DNA of 64,000 nt from Pararhodobacter aggregans (GCF_003075525.1 NZ_QDDR01000017.1:33994-97993); one strand, 5' to 3'. Counted from the stretch's first letter, positions 32,065 through 41,009 are shown. Notes: generated from the sequence alone by a model not told the origin. Program-made: numbers and translations.

Positions 32065-32949
32065 ATGCCCCTGATCGGCTATGCGCGCGTCTCAACCGAG
32101 GATCAGACCCCCCTGCCCCAGTCGCAGGCCCTGAAATCCGCAGGCTGCGTCGAGATCCACGAGGAGCAGGCCTCGGGCGGAAACCGCGCGCGGCCCGTGC
32201 TGGCCCGGGTGCTGGAGCGGATCGGCAAGGGCGACACGCTGGTGGTGGTGCGCATCGACCGTCTGGCGCGGTCGCTCTCCCACCTCCTCGAGGTGATCGA
32301 ACGGCTGGAGGCCAAGAACGCCTTCTTCCGATCGCTCACCGATCCGATCGACACATCCTCCCCGCAGGGTAAGTTCACCCTCCAGGTCCTCGGCGCCGCA
32401 GCTGAGTTTGAGCGCGCCCTGATCCGCGAACGCACCAAGGCCGGCCTGGCCAGCGCACGAACCAAAGGCCGGGTTGGCGGCAATCCGGGCCTGCGCGTCC
32501 GGGATCCGGCGGCGCTGCGCAAGGTGCGGCTGGCCCGGCAGGACGGCTATATGGAACGCCTGAACGAGACGGCGCAGGACTGGGTGCCCCATGTCCGCCG
32601 CCTGCGGCCCGACTTGGCTTGGGAAGATGTGGTGCGCATCGTCAACGGCCCCCTGCCCCGCGAGCGGCATTGGACGCAAAGCCGACTCCTGCGCGCGGTC
32701 AACGCCTATGTCCGGGACGGCTTCCTACCGCCCACGGTACTGGACCGCGCCGGCCGCCGCGAAATCGACGACCGCCTGCCCGCCATTGTCGCCGCCATCA
32801 AGGGCGCGGACCCCGAGATCACGCTTCAGGCGATCTGCACCAGACTGGAAGCGATGCGCGAGCGCACGCCCCGCGGGCGGACAAGCTGGCAGCCGTCATC
32901 CGTGAAGATGCTGCTGGAGAGGGCTGAGAGACTGGGGCTGCTTGAGTAG
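32065..32949 (+). CDS. Serine recombinase (resolvase/invertase family)
   Basis: 294 residues. N-terminal catalytic domain: LIGYARVSTEDQTPLPQ with the nucleophile Ser, VVVRIDRLARSLSHLLE, FTLQVLGAAAEFERALIRERTKAGL. At about 295 residues it is longer than Tn3-type resolvases (about 185), with an extra 110-residue helical C-terminus (LAWEDVVRIVNGPLP, WQPSSVKMLLERAERLGLL). Probably resolves plasmid multimers or cointegrates through the dyads upstream. The ATG at 32065 follows a TTG in the same frame. Confidence 0.9.
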   Translation: MPLIGYARVSTEDQTPLPQSQALKSAGCVEIHEEQASGGNRARPVLARVLERIGKGDTLVVVRIDRLARSLSHLLEVIERLEAKNAFFRSLTDPIDTSSPQGKFTLQVLGAAAEFERALIRERTKAGLASARTKGRVGGNPGLRVRDPAALRKVRLARQDGYMERLNETAQDWVPHVRRLRPDLAWEDVVRIVNGPLPRERHWTQSRLLRAVNAYVRDGFLPPTVLDRAGRREIDDRLPAIVAAIKGADPEITLQAICTRLEAMRERTPRGRTSWQPSSVKMLLERAERLGLLE

Positions 32950-33027
32950 TCGCGCTACCTTGCAAATCCTCCACGACATGGAAGGATTACAAGGCTGTGG
33001 TCAGGACCACGCTCAGTAGCTGTCCGG

Positions 33028-33432
33028 TCATGTAAAGGGGTTGACGATGCGAAGCTGGCCTTCGACCAGCAGGCCATCTTGCATGTCCTCGCTCCACAGC
33101 GTGGTGCAGCCCGCAACCAAAGCGCTGGCCACGATCATGGCGTCGTAGATCGAGAAGCCGTAGCGTTCCGCCAAGGCGCGGCCGACGTCGTGGGTCTGAA
33201 GGGTCAGGTCTTCGACGGGGCACAAGGCGCGAATGCCCTCAAGAAACGTCCCTGCTTCCTCCCACCTCAGGCCAGCCTTGCGGCGACAGTTCACCAGCGT
33301 CTCGTTCAGGACCTGAACGCTGATCCGGGGCCCCTGCCCCAGGATGACCTCGGCGCGATCGGCCTTCGAGCCGGTGTCGAGCAGGTAAAGAACGACATTC
33401 GTGTCCGCGAACTCAGCGCTCATGCGCGTCAT
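33028..33432 (-). CDS. vapC: VapC-type PIN-domain toxin
   Basis: 134 residues (a second ATG at 33423 would give 131). PIN residues: EFADTNVVLYLLD, VLNETLVNC, YGFSIYDAMIVASALVAGC and TLWSEDMQDG, the four-acid RNase site. VapC toxins cleave tRNA or rRNA. Overlaps the antitoxin gene by 20 bp. Confidence 0.9.
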   Translation of the reverse strand: MTRMSAEFADTNVVLYLLDTGSKADRAEVILGQGPRISVQVLNETLVNCRRKAGLRWEEAGTFLEGIRALCPVEDLTLQTHDVGRALAERYGFSIYDAMIVASALVAGCTTLWSEDMQDGLLVEGQLRIVNPFT

Positions 33433-33640
33433 CGCGGCTCAGGCGTTCCGCAGCGGGCAGCTTGCCCCGGAAGCGGCGCAGACCCGTCAGCACCTCATCC
33501 GCGCGCGCCAGACGACGGACTCTGACCTGGCCGTCGTCCTTGACCAGGTCGATCTGATCGCCTTCCTTGAGGCCAAGTTCGCGGACAAGCTCAGCGGGCA
33601 AACGGACGGCAAGCGAGTTGCCCCATTTCGCGACCTGCAT
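33413..33640 (-). CDS. vapB: VapB-type AbrB/MazE-fold antitoxin
   Basis: 75 residues from the ATG at 33640: MQVAKWGNSLAVRLPAELVR, LGLKEGDQIDLVKDDGQVRV, an AbrB-type swapped-hairpin domain, then a toxin-binding arm (LTGLRRFRGKLPAAERL). It binds the palindrome upstream. Confidence 0.9.
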   Translation of the reverse strand: MQVAKWGNSLAVRLPAELVRELGLKEGDQIDLVKDDGQVRVRRLARADEVLTGLRRFRGKLPAAERLSRDDAHER

Positions 33641-33656
33641 CGTGACCTCCTGAGTG

Positions 33657-33680
33657 GATATACGATCAAGAATGTATATC
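33657..33680. promoter_or_regulatory. vapBC operator
   Basis: GATATAC-N10-GTATATC, 17 bp upstream of vapB. Perfect 7-bp arms, as expected for AbrB-type antitoxin autoregulation. Confidence 0.65.
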
Positions 33681-33855
33681 ATGCTGGTTGCATGGGCAAC
33701 CCTGTCCACGAGCCCAGGCTACTCTTGTGCGTCACGCAGTGGCTGACACCAGATTTAGAAAGAGCTTGCACGAATCTGAGTCCTCCGGCAATAGTCACGG
33801 AAAAGGGCGACTAAACGCCAAATTCCGTGAACACGCCACGGGCGCGCGAGGGCAG

Positions 33856-35040
33856 ATGAGCAGAGCCGATACACAGGAAGACCTGAACGCTGTGATCCGT
33901 CAGCATTCCGAGGTGCTGGCGGCGCAACTGCATTCGCAGCGTGAGAGCCTGTTCCCGCCCGACGCATCCAAGTCTATGCGCAAATTCACCTCTGGGGAAG
34001 CTGCTGCTCTGCTGGGTGTCAACGACTCATACCTCCGAAAGCTTCACCTTGATGGCAAGGGACCGTCGCCAGAAGTTTCATCGGGGAACCGGCGGCACTA
34101 CTCAGCTGACGATATCCATAACTTACGAATTTTGTTGGAGAAAACGGCTCGAAAGCCCGGAGATTACCTGCCCGGTCGTCGCGCCGGTGACCACCTGCAG
34201 ATCATCGGCGTGATGAACTTCAAGGGTGGGTCCGGAAAGACGACCTCCTCGGCGCATCTCGCCCAACGGTTGGCCCTCAAGGGTTACCGTGTCCTGGCAA
34301 TCGACCTCGATCCGCAGGCTTCGCTTACGGCGTTGCATGGGGTTCAGCCTGAGTTTGACTTGCTGGACGGCGGCACGCTCTACGATGCGATCCGTTATGA
34401 AGACCCGGTTCCGATCGCCGCGGTGATCCGCAAGACATACATTCCGAATCTCGACCTGATTCCTGGGAATCTCGAACTGATGGAGTTCGAGCACGAGACG
34501 CCACGGGCGCTGTCTCGCGGCAACGCGGGTTTGTTCTTCTTCCGTGTGAAGGAGGCGCTGGCGCAGGTCGATGAGCGGTATGACGTCGTCGTCATCGACT
34601 GTCCTCCGCAGTTGGGGTTCTTGACCATGTCCGCGCTGTCGGCCGCGACAGGCGTTCTCGTGACGATCCATCCCGAGATGCTCGACGTGATGTCGATGAG
34701 CCAGTTCCTCAGAATGACGGCCGACCTGATGGACGTCATTGCCGACAGTGGGGCTGACATGTCGCATGACTGGATGCGGTATCTCTTGACCCGGTATGAG
34801 CCGACAGACGCACCGCAGAACCGTATCGTCGCCTTCTTGCGGACGATGTACGGCGACAAGGTTTTGAACGCGCCGATGCTCAAGTCGACGGCCATCTCGG
34901 ATGCCGGTTTGACCAAGCAGACCCTTTACGAGGTCGAACGCAGCGCGTTCACCCGGACGACCTATGACCGGGCCATTGAAAGCCTGAATGCGGTCAACGA
35001 CGAGATTGCCCAGCTCATTCAGAAGACTTGGGGGCGCTGA
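33856..35040 (+). CDS. repA: RepA, ParA-like partition protein of the repABC replicon
   Basis: 394 residues from the ATG at 33856. N-terminal MerR-like HTH (FTSGEAAALLGVNDSYLRKL), then the deviant Walker ATPase: VMNFKGGSGKTTSSAHLAQR, LAIDLDPQAS, VVVIDCPPQLGFLTMSAL. RepA drives segregation and represses the operon. Start chosen because it aligns with the RepA length; the frame is open further upstream. Overlaps repB (TGATG). Confidence 0.95.
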   Translation: MSRADTQEDLNAVIRQHSEVLAAQLHSQRESLFPPDASKSMRKFTSGEAAALLGVNDSYLRKLHLDGKGPSPEVSSGNRRHYSADDIHNLRILLEKTARKPGDYLPGRRAGDHLQIIGVMNFKGGSGKTTSSAHLAQRLALKGYRVLAIDLDPQASLTALHGVQPEFDLLDGGTLYDAIRYEDPVPIAAVIRKTYIPNLDLIPGNLELMEFEHETPRALSRGNAGLFFFRVKEALAQVDERYDVVVIDCPPQLGFLTMSALSAATGVLVTIHPEMLDVMSMSQFLRMTADLMDVIADSGADMSHDWMRYLLTRYEPTDAPQNRIVAFLRTMYGDKVLNAPMLKSTAISDAGLTKQTLYEVERSAFTRTTYDRAIESLNAVNDEIAQLIQKTWGR

Positions 35041-36032
35041 TGACCGACAGCAAGAAGAAGCGCATGTCCATGCTGGATAGTCTTGCAGCGGCGGGGACGC
35101 CCCCTGCTCCCGGTAGCATGATGTCTAGCAATCGGGCCCTGCGGTCGGCGCGTGATGCTGTCGATGCTCACCATGTTTGGGAGCTCGATCCGGCTGAGAT
35201 CCAAGACGAGCGATACTCGGATCGCCTCGACCCAAAGGATGTGCACGATCTTCGCGCGTCGATTGAACAAAACGGGCAGACTGTGCCCATCCTTGTTCGG
35301 CGCCATGCGACCGAGCCCAATCGGTATCTCCTCGTCTATGGACGCCGCCGTCTTGAGGCCATTCGTGCCTCCGACAAAGTGAGCAAGGTTCGCGCCCTCA
35401 TCGCTAACCTGGACGATACGGCGGCACTGCGCGCTCAAGTTTCAGAGAATACTGGTAGACGTGACCTGAGTTACATCGAGCGCGCCCTCTTCGCTCAGGA
35501 ACTGCTCGATAGTGGCTTTGGCTCGCAGGCACAGATTGCCGAAGTGCTCAACGTGACCCGTTCGGCGGTATCGATGTCGATCTCGGTTGCCAAGGCGATC
35601 GGAACTGCACTGGCCCATGCAATCGGACCGGCGCACGGCGTCGGCCGTCCCAGATGGGAAGCTTTGGCCAAGGAGCTTGCCGACAGCCGGATCGAGAACG
35701 ACGATCTCTCCCGAGTTGCTCTTGATGTTCGCGCCAAGGCGGCCGCGAACGAAGAGGCGGATGAGGATCCGCAGGTTGATCCTTCGGTGGCGGCTTTTGA
35801 GGCCGTTGCGCGGCACGTAAAAAAGAGTGTGAGCTCGACGCTCGGCAAGAAGCCGAGATCGAAGACCACTGCCCTTGTGATCGATGGCACCCCCGTGGGC
35901 GCTATCAAGAGATCTGGCCGGGCGCTTCGCCTGGACCTGACGGATGTGGATGATGCCTTTGCGGAGTGGCTTGATGCCCGCGCGCAGGACGTCCTCGAAG
36001 AGCTTCACGATCGCTGGAAAGGCGAGACATGA
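35040..36032 (+). CDS. repB: RepB, ParB-like centromere-binding protein
   Basis: 330 residues. ParB N-terminal block (LRASIEQNGQTVPILVRRHA, YLLVYGRRRLEAIRA, SENTGRRDLSYIERA), then an HTH (FGSQAQIAEVLNVTRSAVSM) and the C-terminal RepB dimer part. Binds the parS palindromes found at 37.4 kb. Coupled to repA by 1-bp overlap. Confidence 0.95.
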   Translation: MTDSKKKRMSMLDSLAAAGTPPAPGSMMSSNRALRSARDAVDAHHVWELDPAEIQDERYSDRLDPKDVHDLRASIEQNGQTVPILVRRHATEPNRYLLVYGRRRLEAIRASDKVSKVRALIANLDDTAALRAQVSENTGRRDLSYIERALFAQELLDSGFGSQAQIAEVLNVTRSAVSMSISVAKAIGTALAHAIGPAHGVGRPRWEALAKELADSRIENDDLSRVALDVRAKAAANEEADEDPQVDPSVAAFEAVARHVKKSVSSTLGKKPRSKTTALVIDGTPVGAIKRSGRALRLDLTDVDDAFAEWLDARAQDVLEELHDRWKGET

Positions 36033-36082
36033 AGAGAGGCAGAGCAGCAACAAAAAGGAGGCACGGTACAGGCTAAAGAAAA

Positions 36083-36114
36083 GGTCCCGCAAAGCTTGCG
36101 CTCCACGAGACCCC
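36083..36114 (-). ncRNA. Candidate countertranscribed RNA region between repB and repC
   Basis: repABC plasmids encode an antisense RNA here that limits repC expression. On the minus strand a short stem CGCAA-GCT-TTGCG (36088-36100) is followed by GGACCTTTTCTTT, a plausible terminator of that RNA. On the mRNA strand, an outer GGTC...GACC pair encloses the same hairpin. The promoter and 5' end were not located. Confidence 0.55.
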
Positions 36115-36214
36115 AACTTTGATCTTAGCACTTTCAAGGTAGTGGGCCGGCGCGCAAACCGCAAGTCATATGTGATTCGCGGACCAGCTTTTCTATGCCT
36201 TCGTGAATGACATC

Positions 36215-37426
36215 ATGGAGTACACACCGATTTCGCCGTTTATGCGGCCGATCTCGCATGCCCATCTGCGCGTGGTCGAGCGGCCTGAGGCGTCTGTTCC
36301 GGGCAAGCCCGTCAACAAGTGGGAGCTCCTTCGCGAGCTGTCCAAGGCGCAGGCGGCCTTTGGGGTTTCCGAACGCGATCTGACCGTTCTGCAGGGGCTT
36401 CTCAGCTTCTTTCCGGATGACGCGCTTGGCGGGAATACCGAGATGGTCGTCTTCCCGTCGAACAAGGCAATCTGCGAGCGGCTGAACGGCATGCCCTGCT
36501 CCACGATGCGCAGGCACATTGCCCGCTTGGTGGATGCTGGCTTGCTCATGCGCCGCGATAGTCCCAACGGCAAGAGGTATGTCCGCAAGCATGGCGAAGA
36601 GCGCGTGGCCTTCGGCTTCGATCTCTCGCCGCTCTACTGCCGCTCCGAAGAGGTGGCTCGAGCCGCAGAGGCCGTGCGCGAGGGCGAAGACCGAGTGCGG
36701 CGACTGCGGGAGGTTGTGAGCCTCATGCGGCGCGATCTCGCCGCCCTGGCGGAATTTGGAGAGGAGATCCAGCCGGGCCTTGGCCTCTGGGATCAGCTGC
36801 GTGACAAGGCTGTCCTGACAGCGCGCGCCCTGCGCCGCAAGCTGACGCTCGATGAGCTCTTGGCGTATCGGGCAGATCTCGAAGCTCTTCTCGATCATGC
36901 ACGCAACGTCATTGATGGCCCTGAAACAGAAGAAATGAACACCAATGATGCCAGTTTTGAGCGTCACCATCATAATTCAAATGAAGAATCTATAGATCTT
37001 GAACCTGCCTTAGAAAAAGGCGGGGCGGCGGCCGGCGCGCCAGATGTTGAAACGGATGCGCCTGGTGCTGACGTGGAAGAAGCCGACGCAAGACGCGTAC
37101 CGAAGATCCCGCTCCATCTGGTAATCGCGGGCTGCCCGTCGCTCAAAACCTTTTACCAGGGCGACATCCGCCACTGGCATCAGCTTTTCGACGCGGCTTG
37201 CCATGTACGGCCGGCCATGGGGATCAGTGTGTCCGCTTGGGAAGAAGCGCAACGGTTCATGGGGCCCGAGCAGGCATCGATCGTTGTTGTCGCCATGCTG
37301 GAACGCTTTACCGACATCCGATCGCCCGGCGGATACCTCCGTGCGCTGACTTCGAAGGCGGCGGCGGGCGAGTTCTCTTGCGGGCCGATGGTCATGGCGC
37401 TGATGTCCCGGCGAAACGCGGCGTGA
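36215..37426 (+). CDS. repC: RepC replication initiator
   Basis: 403 residues from the ATG at 36215; a GTG at 36203 in the same frame is the alternative. Typical RepC: LLRELSKAQAAFGVSERDLT, VLQGLLSFFPDDAL, VFPSNKAICERLNGMPCSTM RRHIARLVDAGLL (winged helix), and C-terminal FYQGDIRHWHQLFDAA, GYLRALTSKAAAGEFS. RepC binds the origin inside its own gene. Confidence 0.95.
   Translation: MEYTPISPFMRPISHAHLRVVERPEASVPGKPVNKWELLRELSKAQAAFGVSERDLTVLQGLLSFFPDDALGGNTEMVVFPSNKAICERLNGMPCSTMRRHIARLVDAGLLMRRDSPNGKRYVRKHGEERVAFGFDLSPLYCRSEEVARAAEAVREGEDRVRRLREVVSLMRRDLAALAEFGEEIQPGLGLWDQLRDKAVLTARALRRKLTLDELLAYRADLEALLDHARNVIDGPETEEMNTNDASFERHHHNSNEESIDLEPALEKGGAAAGAPDVETDAPGADVEEADARRVPKIPLHLVIAGCPSLKTFYQGDIRHWHQLFDAACHVRPAMGISVSAWEEAQRFMGPEQASIVVVAMLERFTDIRSPGGYLRALTSKAAAGEFSCGPMVMALMSRRNAA
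36925..37015 (+). other. AT-rich origin region inside repC (oriV candidate)
   Basis: An AT-rich patch (AGAAATGAACACC..., AATTCAAATGAAGAATC, TATAGATCTTG) within an otherwise GC-rich gene, coding for the Asn/Glu-rich linker. In repABC replicons the origin lies in such a patch of repC. Confidence 0.6.
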
Positions 37427-37427
37427 T

Positions 37428-37443
37428 GTTCACAGCTGTGAAC
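37428..37443. promoter_or_regulatory. parS: parS palindrome 1
   Basis: GTTCACAGCTGTGAAC, a perfect 16-bp palindrome 2 bp after the repC stop. Same sequence again at 37474. This is the size and placing of RepB-binding centromere sites of repABC plasmids. Confidence 0.85.
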
Positions 37444-37473
37444 ATTCTCCCCGTCGACGCCCCAATCGACGAA

Positions 37474-37489
37474 GTTCACAGCTGTGAAC
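37474..37489. promoter_or_regulatory. parS: parS palindrome 2
   Basis: Second identical GTTCACAGCTGTGAAC, 46 bp from the first. Confidence 0.85.
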
Positions 37490-37548
37490 TCTCTGCGCCG
37501 TCTGATGAGCAACCAGCAGACAGAGGGAAAGGTTGGGGGTTTGAGGGG

Positions 37549-37591
37549 TGACGGGAAGTGAGATCGGGAGAGTGGCTTCCGGCGCCCGTCG
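37549..37591 (+). promoter_or_regulatory. Structured 5' leader, copy 1
   Basis: Outer stem GACGGG (37550-37555) with CCCGTC (37585-37590); inner stem CGGGAG-AGTGG-CTTCCG (37565-37581). The 4-mer AGAT in the 9-nt linker can also pair with ATCT just before the ATG at 37605. Same architecture before 57227 and 59102. Confidence 0.7.
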
Positions 37592-37604
37592 TGGAGAAGA
37601 TCTG

Positions 37605-39776
37605 ATGGCGAAAGCAGCCCAGAAAATCACGCTGTCCCCCTCGCGGGACATCCCCTTCGACAAGCTCGTCCTGAGCCAGTCCAACGTACGGCGCATCAAG
37701 GCTGGCGTCTCAGTCGAGGAACTGGCCGAGGACATCGCGCGACGCGGGCTCTTGCAGGGATTGAACGTCCGGCCCATGCTCGATGCCGATGGGGTCGAGA
37801 CCGGCATGTTCGAGATCCCGGCCGGTGGCCGCCGCTTCCAGGCGCTGTCGCTGCTGGTGAAGCAGAAGCGGCTGGCCAAGACCGCGCCGATCCCCTGCAT
37901 CGTTCGGGATGCCGCGTCGGATATCCTGCCCGAGGACGACTCGCTGGCGGAGAACATGCAGCGCGTCGCCCTGCACCCGCTGGATCAATTCCGCGCCTTC
38001 GTGGCTTTGCGCGAGAAGGGTCAGGGCGACGAAGCGATCGCGGCGGCCTTCTTCGTCACGCCCCAGATCGTGAAGCAGCGCCTGAAACTCGCGTCCGTGG
38101 CCCCTGCCCTTTTGGAAGTCTATGCCGAGGATGCCATGACGCTCGAGCAGCTGATGGCCTTCACGGTGAACCCGGATCATGCGCGTCAGGTGCAGGTCTG
38201 GGAAGCGGTGAAGAACTCCTGGAACAAGGAGCCCTATGCCATCCGGCGCATGCTGACCGAGGCCTCGGTTCGGGCTTCGGATCGTCGCGCGGTCTTCGTT
38301 GGTGTCGATGCCTATGAGGCGGCGGGCGGTGTTGTCCTCCGTGATCTCTTCCAGGGCGACGACGGTGGCTGGCTGGAGGACCCTGCCCTGCTCGACCGCT
38401 TGGTCGCCGAGAAGCTCCAAGCTGAAGCCGAGGCTCTGGCCGCCGAGGGCTGGAAGTGGATCGAGGTCGCGACCGACCTGCCCTATGGCTACAGCCACGG
38501 TCTGCGGCGTCTGGCCGGTGATCCCGCCCCGATGACCGACGAGGAACGCGCGGCCCATGCGACGCTCCTCGCCAAGTATCGTGCGCTGGAGGAGGAGTAC
38601 TCCGGCCAGGACGAATATCCCGAGGAGATCGATGCCCGGCTCGGTCAGCTCGAGATGGCGATGGAAGCGCTCGTGCAGCGGCCGCTGATCTACGATCCGG
38701 CCGAGGTCGGGCGCGCGGGCGTCTTCGTCACGCTTGATCGGGACGGCAGTCTCGCGGTGTATCGCGGCTATGTCCGGCCCGAGGACGAGCCGCGCGAGGA
38801 GACCGCGGTTCAGGATGCCGATGGTGCGGATGTCATGGGGCAGGGGGGTGATGTCGGTGTTTCCAGTTGGAAACCGTCGGCGACCTCCGCCGGGGGCACG
38901 GTCATCACCTCGGGTGGTCAGCCGATCGGTGCCGATCCGACCGAGGAGGACGATGACGGCGCGATGAAGCCGTTGCCCGAACGGCTGGTCATAGAATTGA
39001 CCGCCCACCGGACCTTGGCGTTGCGTGAGGCCATCGGACGTTCGCCGGACGTCGCGCTGACGCTCCTGCTCCTGAAGCTGGTGACGGATACCTTCCGCAC
39101 CTCCTCTGCCTCGGACAGTTGTCTCGAGGCCTCGGTGCGTCACGTCTACATGTCGGCGCAGGCGCCCGATCTGAAGGACAGCATCGTGGCGAAGCTGGTC
39201 GATGAGCGGCACGCCGCTTGGGAGGCCGATCTGCCTCTTGGTGACGATGCCGCGCTCTGGGACTATCTGACGGTCCTCGACCAGGGCAGCCGTCTGGCTC
39301 TGCTGGCGCATTGCCTCAGCTTTGGGATCAACGCGCTCCATGAGAAGGTGAACCCCTATGGTGCGGGCATCTCCGCCAACGGTCTGACGCGCCGCATGGC
39401 CCATGCCGATCTGGTGGCCCGCGCAGTCGATCTCGACATGGTCGAGGCTGGTTGGGAGCCGACGGTCGATGGCTACCTCAACCGCGTGCCCAAGGCTCGG
39501 ATCCTCGAGGCCGTGCGCGAGGCGAAGGGGGAGGGGACCGCGCAACTTCTCGATCACCTGAAGAAGGGCGAAATGGCGACCGAGGCCGAGCGGCTTCTCA
39601 AGGGCAGCGGCTGGTTGCCCGAGGTCCTGCGCCGGGTCGATCTCGCAGCGCGCGACGGCGAGGCGATCGCAGAAGGGCAGGGGGAGGATGCGGCAGAACC
39701 CGAGGATGTCGATCTCCCGGCTTTCCTGACGGCTGATTTGCCCGACGGCAATGCGTCGATGATGGCGGCAGAGTGA
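37605..39776 (+). CDS. Large ParB/Spo0J-like plasmid protein
   Basis: 723 residues from the ATG at 37605. ParB-type N-terminus: LSQSNVRRIKAGVSVEELAE, DIARRGLLQGLNVRP, EIPAGGRRFQALSLL, SLAENMQRVALHPLDQFRAF, then an HTH region (IAAAFFVTPQIVKQRLKLAS). The 500-residue C-terminal part is helical and unlike RepB. Such proteins occur on many alphaproteobacterial plasmids in addition to the partition ParB; a nuclease, transcription or anti-defence role has been suggested for relatives but cannot be read here. Confidence 0.85.
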   Translation: MAKAAQKITLSPSRDIPFDKLVLSQSNVRRIKAGVSVEELAEDIARRGLLQGLNVRPMLDADGVETGMFEIPAGGRRFQALSLLVKQKRLAKTAPIPCIVRDAASDILPEDDSLAENMQRVALHPLDQFRAFVALREKGQGDEAIAAAFFVTPQIVKQRLKLASVAPALLEVYAEDAMTLEQLMAFTVNPDHARQVQVWEAVKNSWNKEPYAIRRMLTEASVRASDRRAVFVGVDAYEAAGGVVLRDLFQGDDGGWLEDPALLDRLVAEKLQAEAEALAAEGWKWIEVATDLPYGYSHGLRRLAGDPAPMTDEERAAHATLLAKYRALEEEYSGQDEYPEEIDARLGQLEMAMEALVQRPLIYDPAEVGRAGVFVTLDRDGSLAVYRGYVRPEDEPREETAVQDADGADVMGQGGDVGVSSWKPSATSAGGTVITSGGQPIGADPTEEDDDGAMKPLPERLVIELTAHRTLALREAIGRSPDVALTLLLLKLVTDTFRTSSASDSCLEASVRHVYMSAQAPDLKDSIVAKLVDERHAAWEADLPLGDDAALWDYLTVLDQGSRLALLAHCLSFGINALHEKVNPYGAGISANGLTRRMAHADLVARAVDLDMVEAGWEPTVDGYLNRVPKARILEAVREAKGEGTAQLLDHLKKGEMATEAERLLKGSGWLPEVLRRVDLAARDGEAIAEGQGEDAAEPEDVDLPAFLTADLPDGNASMMAAE

Positions 39777-39844
39777 TCTGAGCCATCCGGGGGGGCGGGG
39801 GTGCCCGCCCCCTATCTCACAAAATACAGCAATATCAATACGAT

Positions 39845-39864
39845 GAATGCGAATATTCGCATTC
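39845..39864. promoter_or_regulatory. 20-bp perfect palindrome
   Basis: GAATGCGAATATTCGCATTC, 14 bp upstream of the next gene's ATG. Ten-base arms with no spacer; likely operator for a plasmid regulator. Confidence 0.6.
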
Positions 39865-39877
39865 GGGATGAGGAATC

Positions 39878-40351
39878 ATGTCTGCAACAACCATCATCGA
39901 CACAGCCCCTCTCGGGGCGCTCATTCGCTACACCGACGGCAGTCCCAAGCCGCCGGCACGGTTCACGAAGAAGCTCGCGGCCTGGGAGCGTTCGAACGGC
40001 GTCGGTCGACTCGTGAAGAAAGAGCCGCCCCGGGTCTATCTGACCTGGACCGCTCCGGCCTCCTTCACGCTGCATGAGGGGAATTTCTCCTCGGACGGGG
40101 TCATCCTCGTCACCATCATGCGCAGCCACTCGGCGGACAGCCGGCTGGTATTCGAGGTCGACGAGGAGCCGAAGCCCGGGCAGGTCCGCGTACTCCTGGA
40201 CTTCGGAGGCAACACCGAGCTGCTGCATCTTGCGGAGTCGATCACCGCGGCCGAGCTCTGGATCGCGCGGGAGGGCTACCGAAACGCGCGGCTCGAGATC
40301 GTCGGTGCCGAGGACGGCGATAGGTCAGGGGGCGCGGACCTGGCCGCCTGA
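39878..40351 (+). CDS. Hypothetical plasmid protein
   Basis: 157 residues: MSATTIIDTAPLGALIRYTD, RFTKKLAAWERSNGVGRLVK, LHEGNFSSDGVILVTIMRSH, VRVLLDFGGNTELLHLAES. Soluble, with no signal or known motif. It follows the ParB-like gene and has the palindrome in its promoter region, so it may be separately regulated. Family not recognised. Confidence 0.7.
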   Translation: MSATTIIDTAPLGALIRYTDGSPKPPARFTKKLAAWERSNGVGRLVKKEPPRVYLTWTAPASFTLHEGNFSSDGVILVTIMRSHSADSRLVFEVDEEPKPGQVRVLLDFGGNTELLHLAESITAAELWIAREGYRNARLEIVGAEDGDRSGGADLAA

Positions 40352-40365
40352 GCCCTGACAAGGCG

Positions 40366-40395
40366 TGAGGGGCCCACCCATGTGCGGGCCCCTCA
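40366..40395 (+). terminator. Hairpin after the hypothetical gene
   Basis: TGAGGGGCCC and GGGCCCCTCA form a perfect 10-bp stem with a 10-nt loop, 15 bp after the stop. No T-run follows, so termination strength is unknown. Confidence 0.55.
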
Positions 40396-40692
40396 CCGAC
40401 CACATGAACCTCGTCCCGCGATGCCGCGGGGCGCAGAGTTATCCATCCCCCAATTCGGAGGTTTTCAACCAAGAGTCTGCCCGGGAGGTTGGCGGCGTTA
40501 GCAACATCAGCGGGACAATTGGCTCCAGTCGTCAGGGCACCTCCCCCGCTCGCCATTCCCTTCCTTGCCCCGAACCCTGTCTTCGAGATCAACCCGCGAG
40601 GGGTCGGACTACGGGCGAGCCCGTGCCGCCGGGTGGATTCGGGCAAGCCGAACGCACCCGGTGATGTCAGCCAGTCTTCGGGCCTGCGGGGT
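40396..40692. other. Gene-free stretch before the small membrane protein
   Basis: About 300 bp without convincing coding sequence. It should contain the promoter for the 40742 gene. Nothing else is seen. Confidence 0.45.
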
Positions 40693-40731
40693 CCTGTCGC
40701 GCGGGGGATGGTCCCCCGCCTCCAAGACAGG
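40693..40731 (+). promoter_or_regulatory. Second-type hairpin leader before the small ORF
   Basis: Outer stem CCTGTC (40693-40698) with GACAGG (40726-40731); inner stem GCGGGGGA-TGG-TCCCCCGC (40701-40719). Ends 10 bp before the ATG. Same plan as the leader of ssb. Confidence 0.6.
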
Positions 40732-40741
40732 AGCCAAACAG

Positions 40742-40906
40742 ATGTCCCGTAAAGATGCTCACGCTTTCGCCGCCTCCCTCGCCGCCACGCTGATGGTCTC
40801 GATCGTCGTCTTCCAGGCAGGGGATGGAACCTTCGGCGCCGTCCCCGCCGATGAAATCGACGGCGACGAGGTCGTGATCGTCTCGGAATACGATCCCTTC
40901 GGGTGA
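40742..40906 (+). CDS. Small membrane-anchored or secreted protein
   Basis: 54 residues: MSRKDAHAFAASLAATLMVS IVVFQAG, then an acidic tail (ADEIDGDEVVIVSEYDPFG). One hydrophobic helix. It has a strong hairpin leader in common with ssb. The function is unknown. Confidence 0.55.
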   Translation: MSRKDAHAFAASLAATLMVSIVVFQAGDGTFGAVPADEIDGDEVVIVSEYDPFG

Positions 40907-41009
40907 GGCTTCGGCCTCACTTCCCAAGGGCCCGGGCACGGCGCTGGTGCGCCTCCGGGCCTATCGCCGACCGAGTGGCCTTGCGCCGATCAAATGGACG
41001 GTCATCGAA

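Noticed and set aside
37710..39557. 615-codon leftward open frame
   Set aside because: Antisense of the ParB-like gene; no start signal or recognisable domain.
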